DNA of 64,000 nucleotides. Source: Bacteroidota bacterium (GTDB lineage: Bacteria; Bacteroidota; Bacteroidia; 2-12-FULL-35-15). The stretch covers positions 124,001-188,000 of the forward strand of contig JAQZBR010000007.1 in NCBI GenBank assembly GCA_029237775.1, written 5' to 3'. Both the position numbers and the translations under genes were made by a program. Each line of letters begins with the position of its first letter. Position 1 is the first letter of the stretch. Below the pieces are notes generated by a model. The model did no database searches. It was not told the DNA's origin and saw only the letters and a list, made by a program, of their open reading frames with translations. Positions 32,817 to 41,179 of this stretch are shown here, piece by piece.

Positions 32817-33437
32817 ATGAATTTCTCCTCCAAACTTATTGAAGATGCTGTAAATGAGTTCAGCAAACTTCCCGGTGTCGGTAAACGCACGGCTTTACGT
32901 TTCGTGCTTCATCTAATGAAGCAAAGTCCGGCCGATGTACAGCAATTCGGAAATTCATTCATCAGGCTAAGACAGGATCTTCGTTACTGCGCAAAATGCC
33001 ACAATGTTTCGGATAAACCTTTATGCGAAGTGTGCCTTAATCCTCACCGCGACCATAGCACTGTTTGTGTTGTTGAAGATATCCGCGATGTGATGGCAAT
33101 TGAGAACACTCAACAATACAGAGGTGTTTACCATGTTTTGAACGGGATCATTTCTCCGATGGATGGAATCGGCCCGAGTGACCTTACAATTGAATCACTT
33201 GTTCAGAAATCAGCTGCCGGTGAGATCAAAGAGATCATTATGGCGCTGAGCACAACGATGGAAGGTGATACTACCAATTTCTATATCTATAAGCGCTTAA
33301 AGGAATTCAACATCACTGTAAGCACTATTGCACGTGGAATTGCCATTGGCGATGAGCTTGAGTACGCTGATGAAGTGACCCTTGGACGTTCGATCATTAA
33401 TCGTACTCCTTACGAAAACTCCCTTCTTATCAAATAA
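32817..33437 (+). CDS. recR: Recombination mediator protein RecR
   Basis: 206 residues from ATG 32817. A TTG 54 bases upstream would put the promoter inside the gene, and the chosen start matches the usual RecR N-terminus. The helix-hairpin-helix [11 protein letters not shown] (18-28) is followed by the C4 zinc finger C58/C61/C70/C73 (CAKC...CEVC) and a Toprim domain (about 80-175, with [12 protein letters not shown]). RecR works with RecO and RecF to load RecA onto gapped DNA. Recovered at normal length with all metal ligands. Confidence 0.95.
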   Translation: MNFSSKLIEDAVNEFSKLPGVGKRTALRFVLHLMKQSPADVQQFGNSFIRLRQDLRYCAKCHNVSDKPLCEVCLNPHRDHSTVCVVEDIRDVMAIENTQQYRGVYHVLNGIISPMDGIGPSDLTIESLVQKSAAGEIKEIIMALSTTMEGDTTNFYIYKRLKEFNITVSTIARGIAIGDELEYADEVTLGRSIINRTPYENSLLIK

Positions 33438-33478
33438 TTTCCCTACAAAGCTGGCGAATGGTTTCACATCATAATTGG

Positions 33479-33486
33479 TATATTCG
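33479..33486 (+). promoter_or_regulatory. -7 box TATATTCG upstream of the fused glycosyltransferase
   Basis: One base off TAnnTTTG, ending 6 bases before the ATG at 33493; same close spacing as at recR. Confidence 0.35.
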
Positions 33487-33492
33487 CAATCT

Positions 33493-35451
33493 ATGAAGCT
33501 TTCAGTTATCATCGTCAATTACAACGTTCAGCATTTCCTGGAGCAATGTCTGCATTCTGTGCGGAAGGCTTCAAGGAATATTCAAGCTGAAATTTTCGTA
33601 GTTGACAATAATTCCGTTGATGGTTCAACAGCAATGGTGAAGGAAAAGTTTCCTGAAGTGATCCTGATCGAAAACAAAAAGAATACAGGTTTCTCTTACG
33701 CTAATAACCAGGCAATAAAGATCTCAAAAGGAGAATATGTCCTTCTTTTAAATCCGGATACGGTTGTTGAGGAAGATACATTTGAAAAGGTGATAGCATT
33801 TATGGATTCGCATCCGGATGCAGGCGGACTGGGAGTAAAAATGCTTGACGGAAAAGGAAATTTTCTTCCTGAGTCGAAACGAGGATTGCCAACTCCGTCT
33901 GTCGCATTTTATAAGATCTTCGGCTTCTCCAAGCTTTTTCCACGTTCAAGGACATTTGGAAAATATCATCTTGGCTTTCTCGACAAAGATGAAACAAACG
34001 AAGTGGAAATTCTTTCCGGTGCTTTTATGATGATGCGAAAAGCAGCACTTGATAAGGTCGGATTGCTGGATGAAACATTCTTCATGTATGGCGAGGATAT
34101 AGATCTTTCTTACCGCATTATTTTAGGTGGTTATAAGAATTACTATTTCCCTGAAACGCGCATCATTCATTACAAAGGAGAAAGCACTAAAAAGAGCAGC
34201 GTAAACTATGTGTTTGTGTTTTACCGCGCGATGGTCATCTTCGCAAAAAAGCACTTTTCGCAAAACAACGCAAAGCTATTTTCTTTCCTGATCAATATTG
34301 CAATTTATCTGAGAGCGGGAGTAGCAATATTTGTCCGCTTTTTAAAATCGATCGCCTTGCCTTTGCTTGACTGTGGCATGATCATGACGGGTTTATATTT
34401 CATTAAAGAATATTATGAAAGACATTATCGCTTTCTCGAAGGGGGTTCTTATTCCGAACATATAATTTCAATTGCATTTCCGATCTATATTTTTATCTGG
34501 ATGTTCACCACCTACCTCAGTGGCGGGTATGACAAGCCGGTAAGGCTGTTTCGGATCATAAGAGGAGTGATCGTAGGAACCGGGATCATTCTTATTGGCT
34601 ATTCTCTTCTTCCGGAAGCATACCGCTTTTCACGTGCGATCATTCTATTAGGTGCGGGCTGGGCCCTGATCTCCTATCTTGTATCACGGCTCATTTTTCA
34701 TTTCATCGGATTAAAAGCTTTCAGCCTCAATCCGGATAAAAGTAAACGCATTGCTATCATCGGAACGAAAAGTGAGTTTGAAAGGGTATCGGGATTATTG
34801 AGACAAACCAACGTAAATACAAGTTTACTTGGATTCATCAGCGCGGATAAAAACGAGGAAGTGCATCACAAGGACCACCTGGGAAACATTGATCAGATAG
34901 CAGAAGTAATTGAAATTTACAAGATCAGTGAGGTGATATTCTGTTCACGTGATATTTCTTCACAGGAAATCATCGGTTATATGCACACTCTTATTTCAGC
35001 GGATGTTGATTTTAAAATAGCACCACCGGAAAGCCTTTCCATAATAGGGAGTAATTCAATCGACACGGCCGGTGACCTTTATATCATTGATGTGAATTCC
35101 ATCAGTAAACCAAAAAACAAACGCAACAAACGTCTTATTGATATTTTGTTATCTCTTGTTCTACTGTTGGCTTCACCTTACCTCTTCTTTATCCAGAAAA
35201 AAAAGAATGGATATTTCAGGAACATCATTCAGGTTTTGTTTGGCCGGAAATCCTGGGTTGGTTACGGTAATGAAGTACATGAAAACCTTCCAAAAATAAG
35301 ATCTTCAGTGGTAACACCTTCAGATGCGATCAGCAATATTTCTATCAAGGCAGATACACGCAACAGATTGAATCTCGCATACTCAAAGGATTACAAGGTA
35401 GAGAACGATTTGAATATTATCTGGAAGAGTATTCGGAAATTAGGAAATTAG
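33493..35451 (+). CDS. GT2 glycosyltransferase fused to a membrane/Rossmann sugar-transferase-like region
   Basis: 652 residues from ATG 33493; an in-frame start 18 bases upstream is less likely. Residues 1-245 are a GT-A family 2 domain: SVIIVNYN at 4-11, the DxD-type LLLNPDT near 88-94, and a W/F-rich acceptor end with EDIDLSYR. After residue about 260 come membrane helices (for example near 300-320, 335-360 and 372-400), then a Rossmann-like segment (about 420-545, starting RIAIIGTKSEFE) similar to the soluble domain of polyprenyl-phosphate sugar transferases, and one more helix at about 560-575. The catalytic sugar-phosphate-transferase core appears absent. Likely acts in cell-wall or exopolysaccharide assembly at the inner membrane. 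Confidence 0.82.
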   Translation: MKLSVIIVNYNVQHFLEQCLHSVRKASRNIQAEIFVVDNNSVDGSTAMVKEKFPEVILIENKKNTGFSYANNQAIKISKGEYVLLLNPDTVVEEDTFEKVIAFMDSHPDAGGLGVKMLDGKGNFLPESKRGLPTPSVAFYKIFGFSKLFPRSRTFGKYHLGFLDKDETNEVEILSGAFMMMRKAALDKVGLLDETFFMYGEDIDLSYRIILGGYKNYYFPETRIIHYKGESTKKSSVNYVFVFYRAMVIFAKKHFSQNNAKLFSFLINIAIYLRAGVAIFVRFLKSIALPLLDCGMIMTGLYFIKEYYERHYRFLEGGSYSEHIISIAFPIYIFIWMFTTYLSGGYDKPVRLFRIIRGVIVGTGIILIGYSLLPEAYRFSRAIILLGAGWALISYLVSRLIFHFIGLKAFSLNPDKSKRIAIIGTKSEFERVSGLLRQTNVNTSLLGFISADKNEEVHHKDHLGNIDQIAEVIEIYKISEVIFCSRDISSQEIIGYMHTLISADVDFKIAPPESLSIIGSNSIDTAGDLYIIDVNSISKPKNKRNKRLIDILLSLVLLLASPYLFFIQKKKNGYFRNIIQVLFGRKSWVGYGNEVHENLPKIRSSVVTPSDAISNISIKADTRNRLNLAYSKDYKVENDLNIIWKSIRKLGN

Positions 35452-35485
35452 AATTGGGTTGAACTATTAAGCGGTATCAGCCAAG

Positions 35486-35583
35486 TTAAATGGAACGCTG
35501 ATCTTTATGATTTTTATGCGTGAAAATAAGATAGCTTCGCTATTTATGACAAAATTATGATATGATCTGTTTTAGGCTTTGCC
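35486..35583 (-). repeat. ~97-base dispersed repeat, copy 2
   Basis: Reverse complement starts GGCAAAGCCTAAAACAG and ends AAAGATCAGCGTTCCATTTA; aligns along its length with 15578-15674, with the middle part more variable. Confidence 0.65.
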
Positions 35584-35594
35584 GGATCTCCTCA

Positions 35595-35629
35595 TATTTA
35601 TAATTCACAATTTATAATCTATAATTTAA
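35595..35629. repeat. Stop-codon-linked microrepeat (ATTATAAATT units)
   Basis: On the minus strand the last mqo codons and stop (AAATTATAG) are followed by ATTATAAATTGTGAATTAT, repetition of the same word. Confidence 0.45.
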
Positions 35630-37103
35630 GAACACTACTGCTTTTCTTCCTGATCTCTTCACACAATACGGGATCTTTATCGAGCGACCTACCATAAGAT
35701 GGAATCATTTCTTTTATTTTACCCTGCCACTCTTTAGAACTGAATTCTTTCGGAAAACATTTTTGTATTATGTCCAGCATGACTGCAACAGAAACAGATG
35801 CCCCCGGAGAAGCACCTAACAATGCAGATATAGAGCCATCCGCTGAAGTCACCACTTCTGTTCCGAATTCAAGAACTCCTCCACCTTCTTCATCTTTTTT
35901 TATTACCTGTACCCTTTGTCCGGCAATTTCCAGATCCCAGTCTTCTAATCGTGCAGTTGGAATAAAGGGTTTTAATGCCTCCAATCTTCCTTCGGGAGTT
36001 AATCTCACCTGATCAATAAGATATTTGGTGAGAGGCAAATTTTTAATCCCTGCCGACATCATAGGAATGATATTAGTCAGCTTAATAGATTTTGGCAGGT
36101 CAAGGGGAGATCCATGCTTCAGGAACTTTGTTGTGAAGCCTGCATAAGGGCCAAACAGCAGTGCCTTTTTTCCATTGATGATGCGGGTATCAAGGTGCGG
36201 GACCGACATTGGAGGAGCTCCAACATCTGCAAGCCCATAGACCTTTGCTGAATGTTTTTCAATTATTTCCTGATTATTGCATACCAGCCATTGACCACTA
36301 ATAGGAAAACCACCATAACCTTTCGCTTCTTCTATGCCTGACTTTTCGAGTAAGGGCAGTGAGCCGCCACCGGCACCAATAAAGACAAAGGATGAAATAA
36401 ACATTTTCTCTTCATTGCTTTCTTCGTTTTTAAAAGTCACTTCCCATCCATTCTTTTTGTTTCTGTCGAGATGAGTTACCTCATAACCAAGAAACATTTC
36501 CACGTTTGGCAACGAAGAAAGATATTTAAACATGCACCGTGTCAATGCACCAAAATTAACGTCTGTTCCAATCTCCATCCGAGTCGCAGCCCTTGCATCG
36601 TAATCCCTTCCCGACATAACCAATGGCATCCATTCCTTTAACTGTTCGTCATCATCAGAAAAGAGCATGTCTTTAAAAAGCGGATGAGCCGAAAGTACTT
36701 CATAACGTTTCCTGAGAAATTCAACATTCTCTTTTCCCCAAACAAAACTCATGTGAGGTACTGCATTAATGAAGGTCTCTGGTTCACCGGCAATCCCTTT
36801 TTCAACCAGATAGGACCAGAATTCTTTTGAGATCTCAAATAGTTCGGCAATCTTTATTGCTTTGGTCGGATCGACTGATCCGTCCTCTGTTTCGGGTGTG
36901 TAATTTAATTCGCAAAAAGCAGAGTGCCCGGTACCTGCATTGTTCCATGCGTCCGTACTTTCAGCAGCGACCTCAGTAAGTCTTTCTATGATTTTTATTT
37001 CGATCTCCGGATGCAACAGCTTCAGCAAAACACCTAGGGTGGCGCTCATGATGCCAGCACCGATGAGGATTACGTCAGTGTCTGATTTATAAGAATTATT
37101 CAT
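35619..37103 (-). CDS. mqo: Malate:quinone oxidoreductase
   Basis: 494 residues, typical for Mqo, a peripheral membrane FAD enzyme that oxidises malate to oxaloacetate and passes electrons to quinone in the TCA cycle. The FAD-binding GAGIMSATLGVLLK is at 15-28, followed by NNAGTGHSAFCELNYTPE (about 53-70), highly characteristic of Mqo. The C-terminal GASPGASVSVAVMLDIIQ is also present. A -7 box TATTTTTC lies 5 bases before the ATG. Single-gene unit between the repeat-rich gap on the right-hand glycosyltransferase side and ompA-like genes. Confidence 0.95.
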   Translation of the reverse strand: MNNSYKSDTDVILIGAGIMSATLGVLLKLLHPEIEIKIIERLTEVAAESTDAWNNAGTGHSAFCELNYTPETEDGSVDPTKAIKIAELFEISKEFWSYLVEKGIAGEPETFINAVPHMSFVWGKENVEFLRKRYEVLSAHPLFKDMLFSDDDEQLKEWMPLVMSGRDYDARAATRMEIGTDVNFGALTRCMFKYLSSLPNVEMFLGYEVTHLDRNKKNGWEVTFKNEESNEEKMFISSFVFIGAGGGSLPLLEKSGIEEAKGYGGFPISGQWLVCNNQEIIEKHSAKVYGLADVGAPPMSVPHLDTRIINGKKALLFGPYAGFTTKFLKHGSPLDLPKSIKLTNIIPMMSAGIKNLPLTKYLIDQVRLTPEGRLEALKPFIPTARLEDWDLEIAGQRVQVIKKDEEGGGVLEFGTEVVTSADGSISALLGASPGASVSVAVMLDIIQKCFPKEFSSKEWQGKIKEMIPSYGRSLDKDPVLCEEIRKKSSSVLKL

Positions 37104-37108
37104 AAAAT

Positions 37109-37116
37109 GAAAAATA
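37109..37116 (-). promoter_or_regulatory. -7 box TATTTTTC upstream of mqo (leaderless arrangement)
   Basis: One base from TAnnTTTG on the minus strand, 5 bases before the ATG. Confidence 0.4.
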
Positions 37117-37143
37117 CAATTTTCGTACCCTCAAATGCCTGTA

Positions 37144-37971
37144 TTATAATTTCAAAATCGTGATCTCAACCCTGCGGTTAGCGGTTCTGCCCTCTTCTGT
37201 CTGCTCTGAGGCAATAGGTTTATCAAAGCTATATCCTTTATAACTCATTCGTTTTGGATCGACTCCATAGTTTTTCAAATAATTATAAACCTTTTTGGCG
37301 CGTAACACGGATAATTCGTAATCGGGTCCGCAACAAACGTGTCCACCGATTTCTATTTCCAATGTTGGGTTGTCCTGCATAAACTTCAACAGATCCTTCA
37401 AAACCGGCTCTGATTGTGCAAGTAATATTGGAGTCCCTCCTTCGAAATTTAGATTTTTTAAAATAAGTGTTTCGCCAACTTCCAACTTCGCGGATTTAAA
37501 ATCAGTTTCGTTTTCACTTATAACGGGATTTTGAGGCTGTGGGGTTTTAATGGTTTCGATTGGAGGTGTTTCGTTTGGAACGGCCTTGTAATCAATCATG
37601 ATGTCGATTCTCCGATTAGCAGCTTTTCCTTTAGTCGTGGAGTTATCACCAACAGGTTCTGCTTCACCAACCACATAAACTTGTAAACCAAGATCACTTT
37701 TTAAACGATCTGTAAACAATTCTCTTGCAGCCCAGCCACGGGCACGAGCCAAAATGAGATTACTGCTTTCTGAACCATCTGCATCACAATAAGCCGAAAT
37801 TTTAATGAAATAATTGCTTGCTATGATAATCGAAGAGACTGAATCGAACCATCTACTTTCTGAAGATTTAATATCGCTCTTTCCTGAGTCAAAATAAATG
37901 GTATGATTAATGACCTGCGAGCGGGCCGCACTGAATGAAATTATTAAGAGCAAACAAAGATATTTCTTCAT
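37144..37971 (-). CDS. Secreted protein with two OmpA-like domains
   Basis: 275 residues with a signal peptide (about 1-18). It contains two tandem OmpA-type peptidoglycan-binding regions: the first (about 22-130) with IYFDSGKSDI and a C-terminal KGKAANRRIDIMI, the second (about 165-275) with LNFEGGTPILLAQSEPVLKD, the helix IEIGGHVCCGPDYELSVLRA and the closing GRTANRRVEITIL. There is no barrel or lipobox, so it is probably a periplasmic cell-wall-binding protein. The NRRxxI Arg that contacts diaminopimelate is present in both halves. The GHVCCG segment replaces the usual GHTD in domain 2. Convergent neighbours suggest a single-gene unit. Confidence 0.82.
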   Translation of the reverse strand: MKKYLCLLLIISFSAARSQVINHTIYFDSGKSDIKSSESRWFDSVSSIIIASNYFIKISAYCDADGSESSNLILARARGWAARELFTDRLKSDLGLQVYVVGEAEPVGDNSTTKGKAANRRIDIMIDYKAVPNETPPIETIKTPQPQNPVISENETDFKSAKLEVGETLILKNLNFEGGTPILLAQSEPVLKDLLKFMQDNPTLEIEIGGHVCCGPDYELSVLRAKKVYNYLKNYGVDPKRMSYKGYSFDKPIASEQTEEGRTANRRVEITILKL

Positions 37972-38062
37972 AAAAAGTGTTTAGATCATAACGTTGATCT
38001 GTTAAAAAGATACGCCATAATAAACAGATTGTACCATTTTATGTAAATTTAGTTATAAGGAT

Positions 38063-38764
38063 ATGAAGCAGCTACTCGCTCTGATAATATTTTCTTCTGT
38101 TACTACAGTCTTTTCGCAAAGCGGTACAATTAAGGTGGCTAAGCCCAAACCTGTTCCCAAAAAAGATACAGCTGCTATCGTGAATGTCATTCAGGTATGG
38201 AGCTACAAACCTTTCATAGCCAGCAATTACTCATTTAAAGATAATAACAAACTGGGATACGAAGCAGGTATATCCTTCAATCGTTCTGTAAATAAATCAT
38301 TAGCAGGTGCCTGGTTCGGCTTAAGTTATTGTGCTGAACAACAATTTTTCGAACTCTCCTCCTACGATAAACAAAAGCAAGAAAAAGCTGCGCCTTTTTC
38401 GCAATCACAAAACAAATCAGAATATTTAAAATTGTCGATGGGAGTCGGTGAGATGCTTAATCTTTTAGGAGGCAGGCGCAGAGGGGATCTGTATATTGAG
38501 TTGGGGATAGTACCGAAATATCTTTTAAAAACGTCTAATGAGTATAATAGACTTTTCTATTCAGATTTCAGGAAATATAATATCGCAGGAAAGGTGAATT
38601 TCGGGTTCTTTATTAAAAGAAGGTTATTGTTCGAGATGATATATTCACACGACTTTTTGGAAAATCTTAAAGACAGAAATATTTATGATCAGACCGGAGC
38701 CTATATAGGTAAGCAACATTCGAAAACTAAATTACTTAGCTTTTCAGCTTCCTATATTTTCTGA
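38063..38764 (+). CDS. Outer-membrane beta-barrel-like hypothetical protein
   Basis: 233 residues, signal peptide about 1-18 (ending VFSQ). The remainder alternates short amphipathic strands with polar turns (YEAGISFNRSVNKSLAGAWF, YLKLSMGVGEMLNLLGG, KVNFGFFIKRRLLFEM) and ends with LSFSASYIF, where the terminal Phe is typical of outer-membrane proteins recognised by BAM. It resembles porin-family / PorT-like barrel proteins of Bacteroidota only in general form; I cannot name a family. It ends one base before the convergent moxR stop. Confidence 0.55.
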   Translation: MKQLLALIIFSSVTTVFSQSGTIKVAKPKPVPKKDTAAIVNVIQVWSYKPFIASNYSFKDNNKLGYEAGISFNRSVNKSLAGAWFGLSYCAEQQFFELSSYDKQKQEKAAPFSQSQNKSEYLKLSMGVGEMLNLLGGRRRGDLYIELGIVPKYLLKTSNEYNRLFYSDFRKYNIAGKVNFGFFIKRRLLFEMIYSHDFLENLKDRNIYDQTGAYIGKQHSKTKLLSFSASYIF

Positions 38765-39727
38765 TTACTTCATCAGATCTTTGATGATGGATTCCATACT
38801 CACTCCTTCTGCTTCAGCTTTAAAATTGCGAACGATCCTGTGACGAAGGATTGCAGGCGCAACCGCTTTTACATCCTCAATATCGGGTGAATACTTTCCT
38901 TTGATCATAGCATTGCATTTCGCTCCGATCACTAAGAATTGAGATGCCCTTGGCCCTGCACCCCAGGAAAGATATTTATTTGAAATCTCAGAAGCATGTT
39001 CGGTATTCGGACGTGTTTTTGAAGCAAGCTTAACAGCATACTCAAGAACATTATCTGCAACCGGGATACGTCTTACAAGTTCCTGAAAATATATGATCTC
39101 TTCTGCAGTCAGTATCTTTTTTAGTTCTGCTTTATAATTAGAAGTTGTGTTTTTTACAACCTGCAGCTCGTCTTGTAATTTCGGATAATCCAGCCAAACA
39201 TTGAACATAAAACGATCTAATTGCGCTTCAGGTAACGGGTATGTACCTTCCTGCTCAATTGGATTTTGAGTGGCCAGAACAAAGAATGGATTGCCTAATT
39301 CATATTTCACTCCTGCAGCAGTCACTGTTCTTTCCTGCATCGCCTCTAACAGAGCAGCTTGCGTTTTTGGAGGAGTACGGTTGATCTCATCTGCAAGAAT
39401 GATATTTGCGAATAACGGACCTTTGATGAATTTAAAATTACGGTCTTCACCTAGTATCTCAGAACCTATAATATCCGAAGGCATCAAATCCGGGGTGAAT
39501 TGAATTCTGTTATAGCTTAATCCAAGAACGTCAGCGATCGTATTAACCAATAATGTTTTAGCAAGGCCCGGTACACCAATCAGAAGACAATGTCCTTTAC
39601 TGAAGATAGAGATCAAAACATCCTTCACTACTTCATCCTGACCGATAATAATCTTTCCTATTTCCGAATTAAGTGCTTTGTACTTTACAACAAAGGCATC
39701 TACTGCTTCAACGTCTGATTTATACAT
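38765..39727 (-). CDS. MoxR family AAA+ ATPase
   Basis: 320 residues. Walker A GVPGLAKTLL (about 55-64), Walker B LADEINRTPPKTQAALLEAM (about 114-133), and the C-terminal AAA lid helices are intact. MoxR ATPases act as chaperones, typically with a DUF58 protein and VWA-domain partners in envelope-stress or aerotolerance operons; none of these partners is next to it here. The ATG at 39727 is followed by a normal MoxR N-terminus. Upstream on its strand lie a dispersed repeat and the SurA-like gene. Confidence 0.92.
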   Translation of the reverse strand: MYKSDVEAVDAFVVKYKALNSEIGKIIIGQDEVVKDVLISIFSKGHCLLIGVPGLAKTLLVNTIADVLGLSYNRIQFTPDLMPSDIIGSEILGEDRNFKFIKGPLFANIILADEINRTPPKTQAALLEAMQERTVTAAGVKYELGNPFFVLATQNPIEQEGTYPLPEAQLDRFMFNVWLDYPKLQDELQVVKNTTSNYKAELKKILTAEEIIYFQELVRRIPVADNVLEYAVKLASKTRPNTEHASEISNKYLSWGAGPRASQFLVIGAKCNAMIKGKYSPDIEDVKAVAPAILRHRIVRNFKAEAEGVSMESIIKDLMK

Positions 39728-39730
39728 GAT

Positions 39731-39767
39731 ACGGATAACGAATTAATACGAATTTACGAATCTGTGT
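39731..39767. repeat. Dispersed repeat, CAGATAACGAAT family, copy 4
   Basis: GGATAACGAATTAATACG, then AATTTACGAATCTGTG, immediately upstream of the moxR start codon. Confidence 0.5.
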
Positions 39768-39796
39768 TGCCTCTAAGTAATAAAGAGGAATCACAC

Positions 39797-39828
39797 CATT
39801 AACTTTTAACTATTAACTTTCAACTAAT
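39797..39828. repeat. Stop-codon-linked microrepeat (GTTAAAAGTTAAT units)
   Basis: On the minus strand the SurA-like stop (TTAGTTGAAAGTTAATAG) runs into further GTTAAAAGTTAAT, repeating the word that contains the stop. Confidence 0.45.
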
Positions 39829-41179
39829 TGATCCACTTGTTAGTGAAATTGCAGCTTTTGTAATCATCAGCAATGCGAACAAAATTATCTGCCAGCTTTT
39901 TTCGGATCCAGGTATTAGTAGCATCCATCTGTTTTTTATTCAGAGCAGCGCCCTGGATCTTTTGATAATCATCCTTCAGATTCGCCTGATGCGGCTCTGA
40001 TCTCCTTTTCAAATATAAGATCCTATAAGCTTGTTTCCCATCACGGGTCATAAAAGGCATGGCCTTGGTATATTCACCCACTTTTAATTTATCTATTGCG
40101 AATGCAACATTCTGGTCCACTTGTCCGATCTCGTCCATTTGAAACACTGTTGAGCCGGAATAAGGATTTACGATAAGGCCACCATTATGTTTTGTTTCAT
40201 CATCATCAGAATACTTAGCGGCAGCTTCTGCAAATGAGATCGTATCAGCTGAAAGTTTGATAAAAACAGTGTCGAGTGCAAGCTTTGCTTTTAACATATC
40301 TTCAGGTTCAACATCGGCAAAGTACAATAAGCTGCGGGCATCAACTTCTTCACCTCTGCGCGCCACAAGCTGAATGATAAAATATCCATACATTGTTTCA
40401 AACACTTCACTCACCTCTCCCGGTTTCAATCTAAATGCCCATGCATCCCATTCAGGAACAAATTGTCCGCGCGGGATACGCTCATAAAGCCCTCCCTTGC
40501 TTGAAGAACCGGGATCTTTCGAATAAAGCGCAGCAAGCGTTGCAATGCTTTCACCTTTCAAGACACGCTGACGAAGGCTTTCAATAAATTCTTTTGAAGC
40601 TTTTTTTGCCGCAGGTTTTATTACCGGCTGTTTAACGATCTGACCCACTTCAACCTCAGCATTGATAAACGGAATAGAATCGGCAGGGATTGTTGCAAAA
40701 TATGATTTGATCTCATTAGGTGTAACTGAAATGTCATTAATGATCTTTCCCTGCATTTGCTGCGCTAATAAAAGATCACGAACGTTGTCTTTAAGATCGG
40801 CCTTATAATCTTCACTTGATTTTCCATAAAACTCTTTGAACTTTTCTTCAGAGCCGAATTGCTGAATATAGTATCTCATTCTGCGATCAAGCTCCTGTTC
40901 AACCTGCGCATCGGTAACCTCCAGACTATCTTTCTGAGCCTGAGCCAAAAGAAGCTTTTGAAACAGAAGATCTTCCATCAGCTTACATCTCGTGTTTTCA
41001 TCTACCGCTTCCTGCTGCGCAAGCATCTGCTGATATTGTGCTTCCAGCTCCGATTTCAGAATAGGATTATTTCCAACTACCGCAACCACTTTGTCAATGA
41101 CCTTTTCCTGAGCATGCACTGTAAAAGAGAACAATACAAGTGTTGCAGCAGAAATAATTTTAATTTTTAACCGGTTCAT
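39824..41179 (-). CDS. SurA-like periplasmic chaperone / peptidyl-prolyl isomerase
   Basis: 451 residues with a signal peptide (about 1-23, ending VHAQ). A SurA N-terminal chaperone region (about 24-160; VDKVVAVVGNNPILKSELE) is followed by two parvulin-type rotamase domains: the first about 175-280 (EVEVGQIVKQP, YSKDPGSSSKGGLYERIPRG), the second, more divergent, about 285-390. It escorts unfolded outer-membrane proteins to the BAM complex. The start overlaps the end of the upstream lipoprotein gene by four bases, and a further PpiC gene lies before that, so three related foldases form one cluster. Confidence 0.88.
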   Translation of the reverse strand: MNRLKIKIISAATLVLFSFTVHAQEKVIDKVVAVVGNNPILKSELEAQYQQMLAQQEAVDENTRCKLMEDLLFQKLLLAQAQKDSLEVTDAQVEQELDRRMRYYIQQFGSEEKFKEFYGKSSEDYKADLKDNVRDLLLAQQMQGKIINDISVTPNEIKSYFATIPADSIPFINAEVEVGQIVKQPVIKPAAKKASKEFIESLRQRVLKGESIATLAALYSKDPGSSSKGGLYERIPRGQFVPEWDAWAFRLKPGEVSEVFETMYGYFIIQLVARRGEEVDARSLLYFADVEPEDMLKAKLALDTVFIKLSADTISFAEAAAKYSDDDETKHNGGLIVNPYSGSTVFQMDEIGQVDQNVAFAIDKLKVGEYTKAMPFMTRDGKQAYRILYLKRRSEPHQANLKDDYQKIQGAALNKKQMDATNTWIRKKLADNFVRIADDYKSCNFTNKWIN

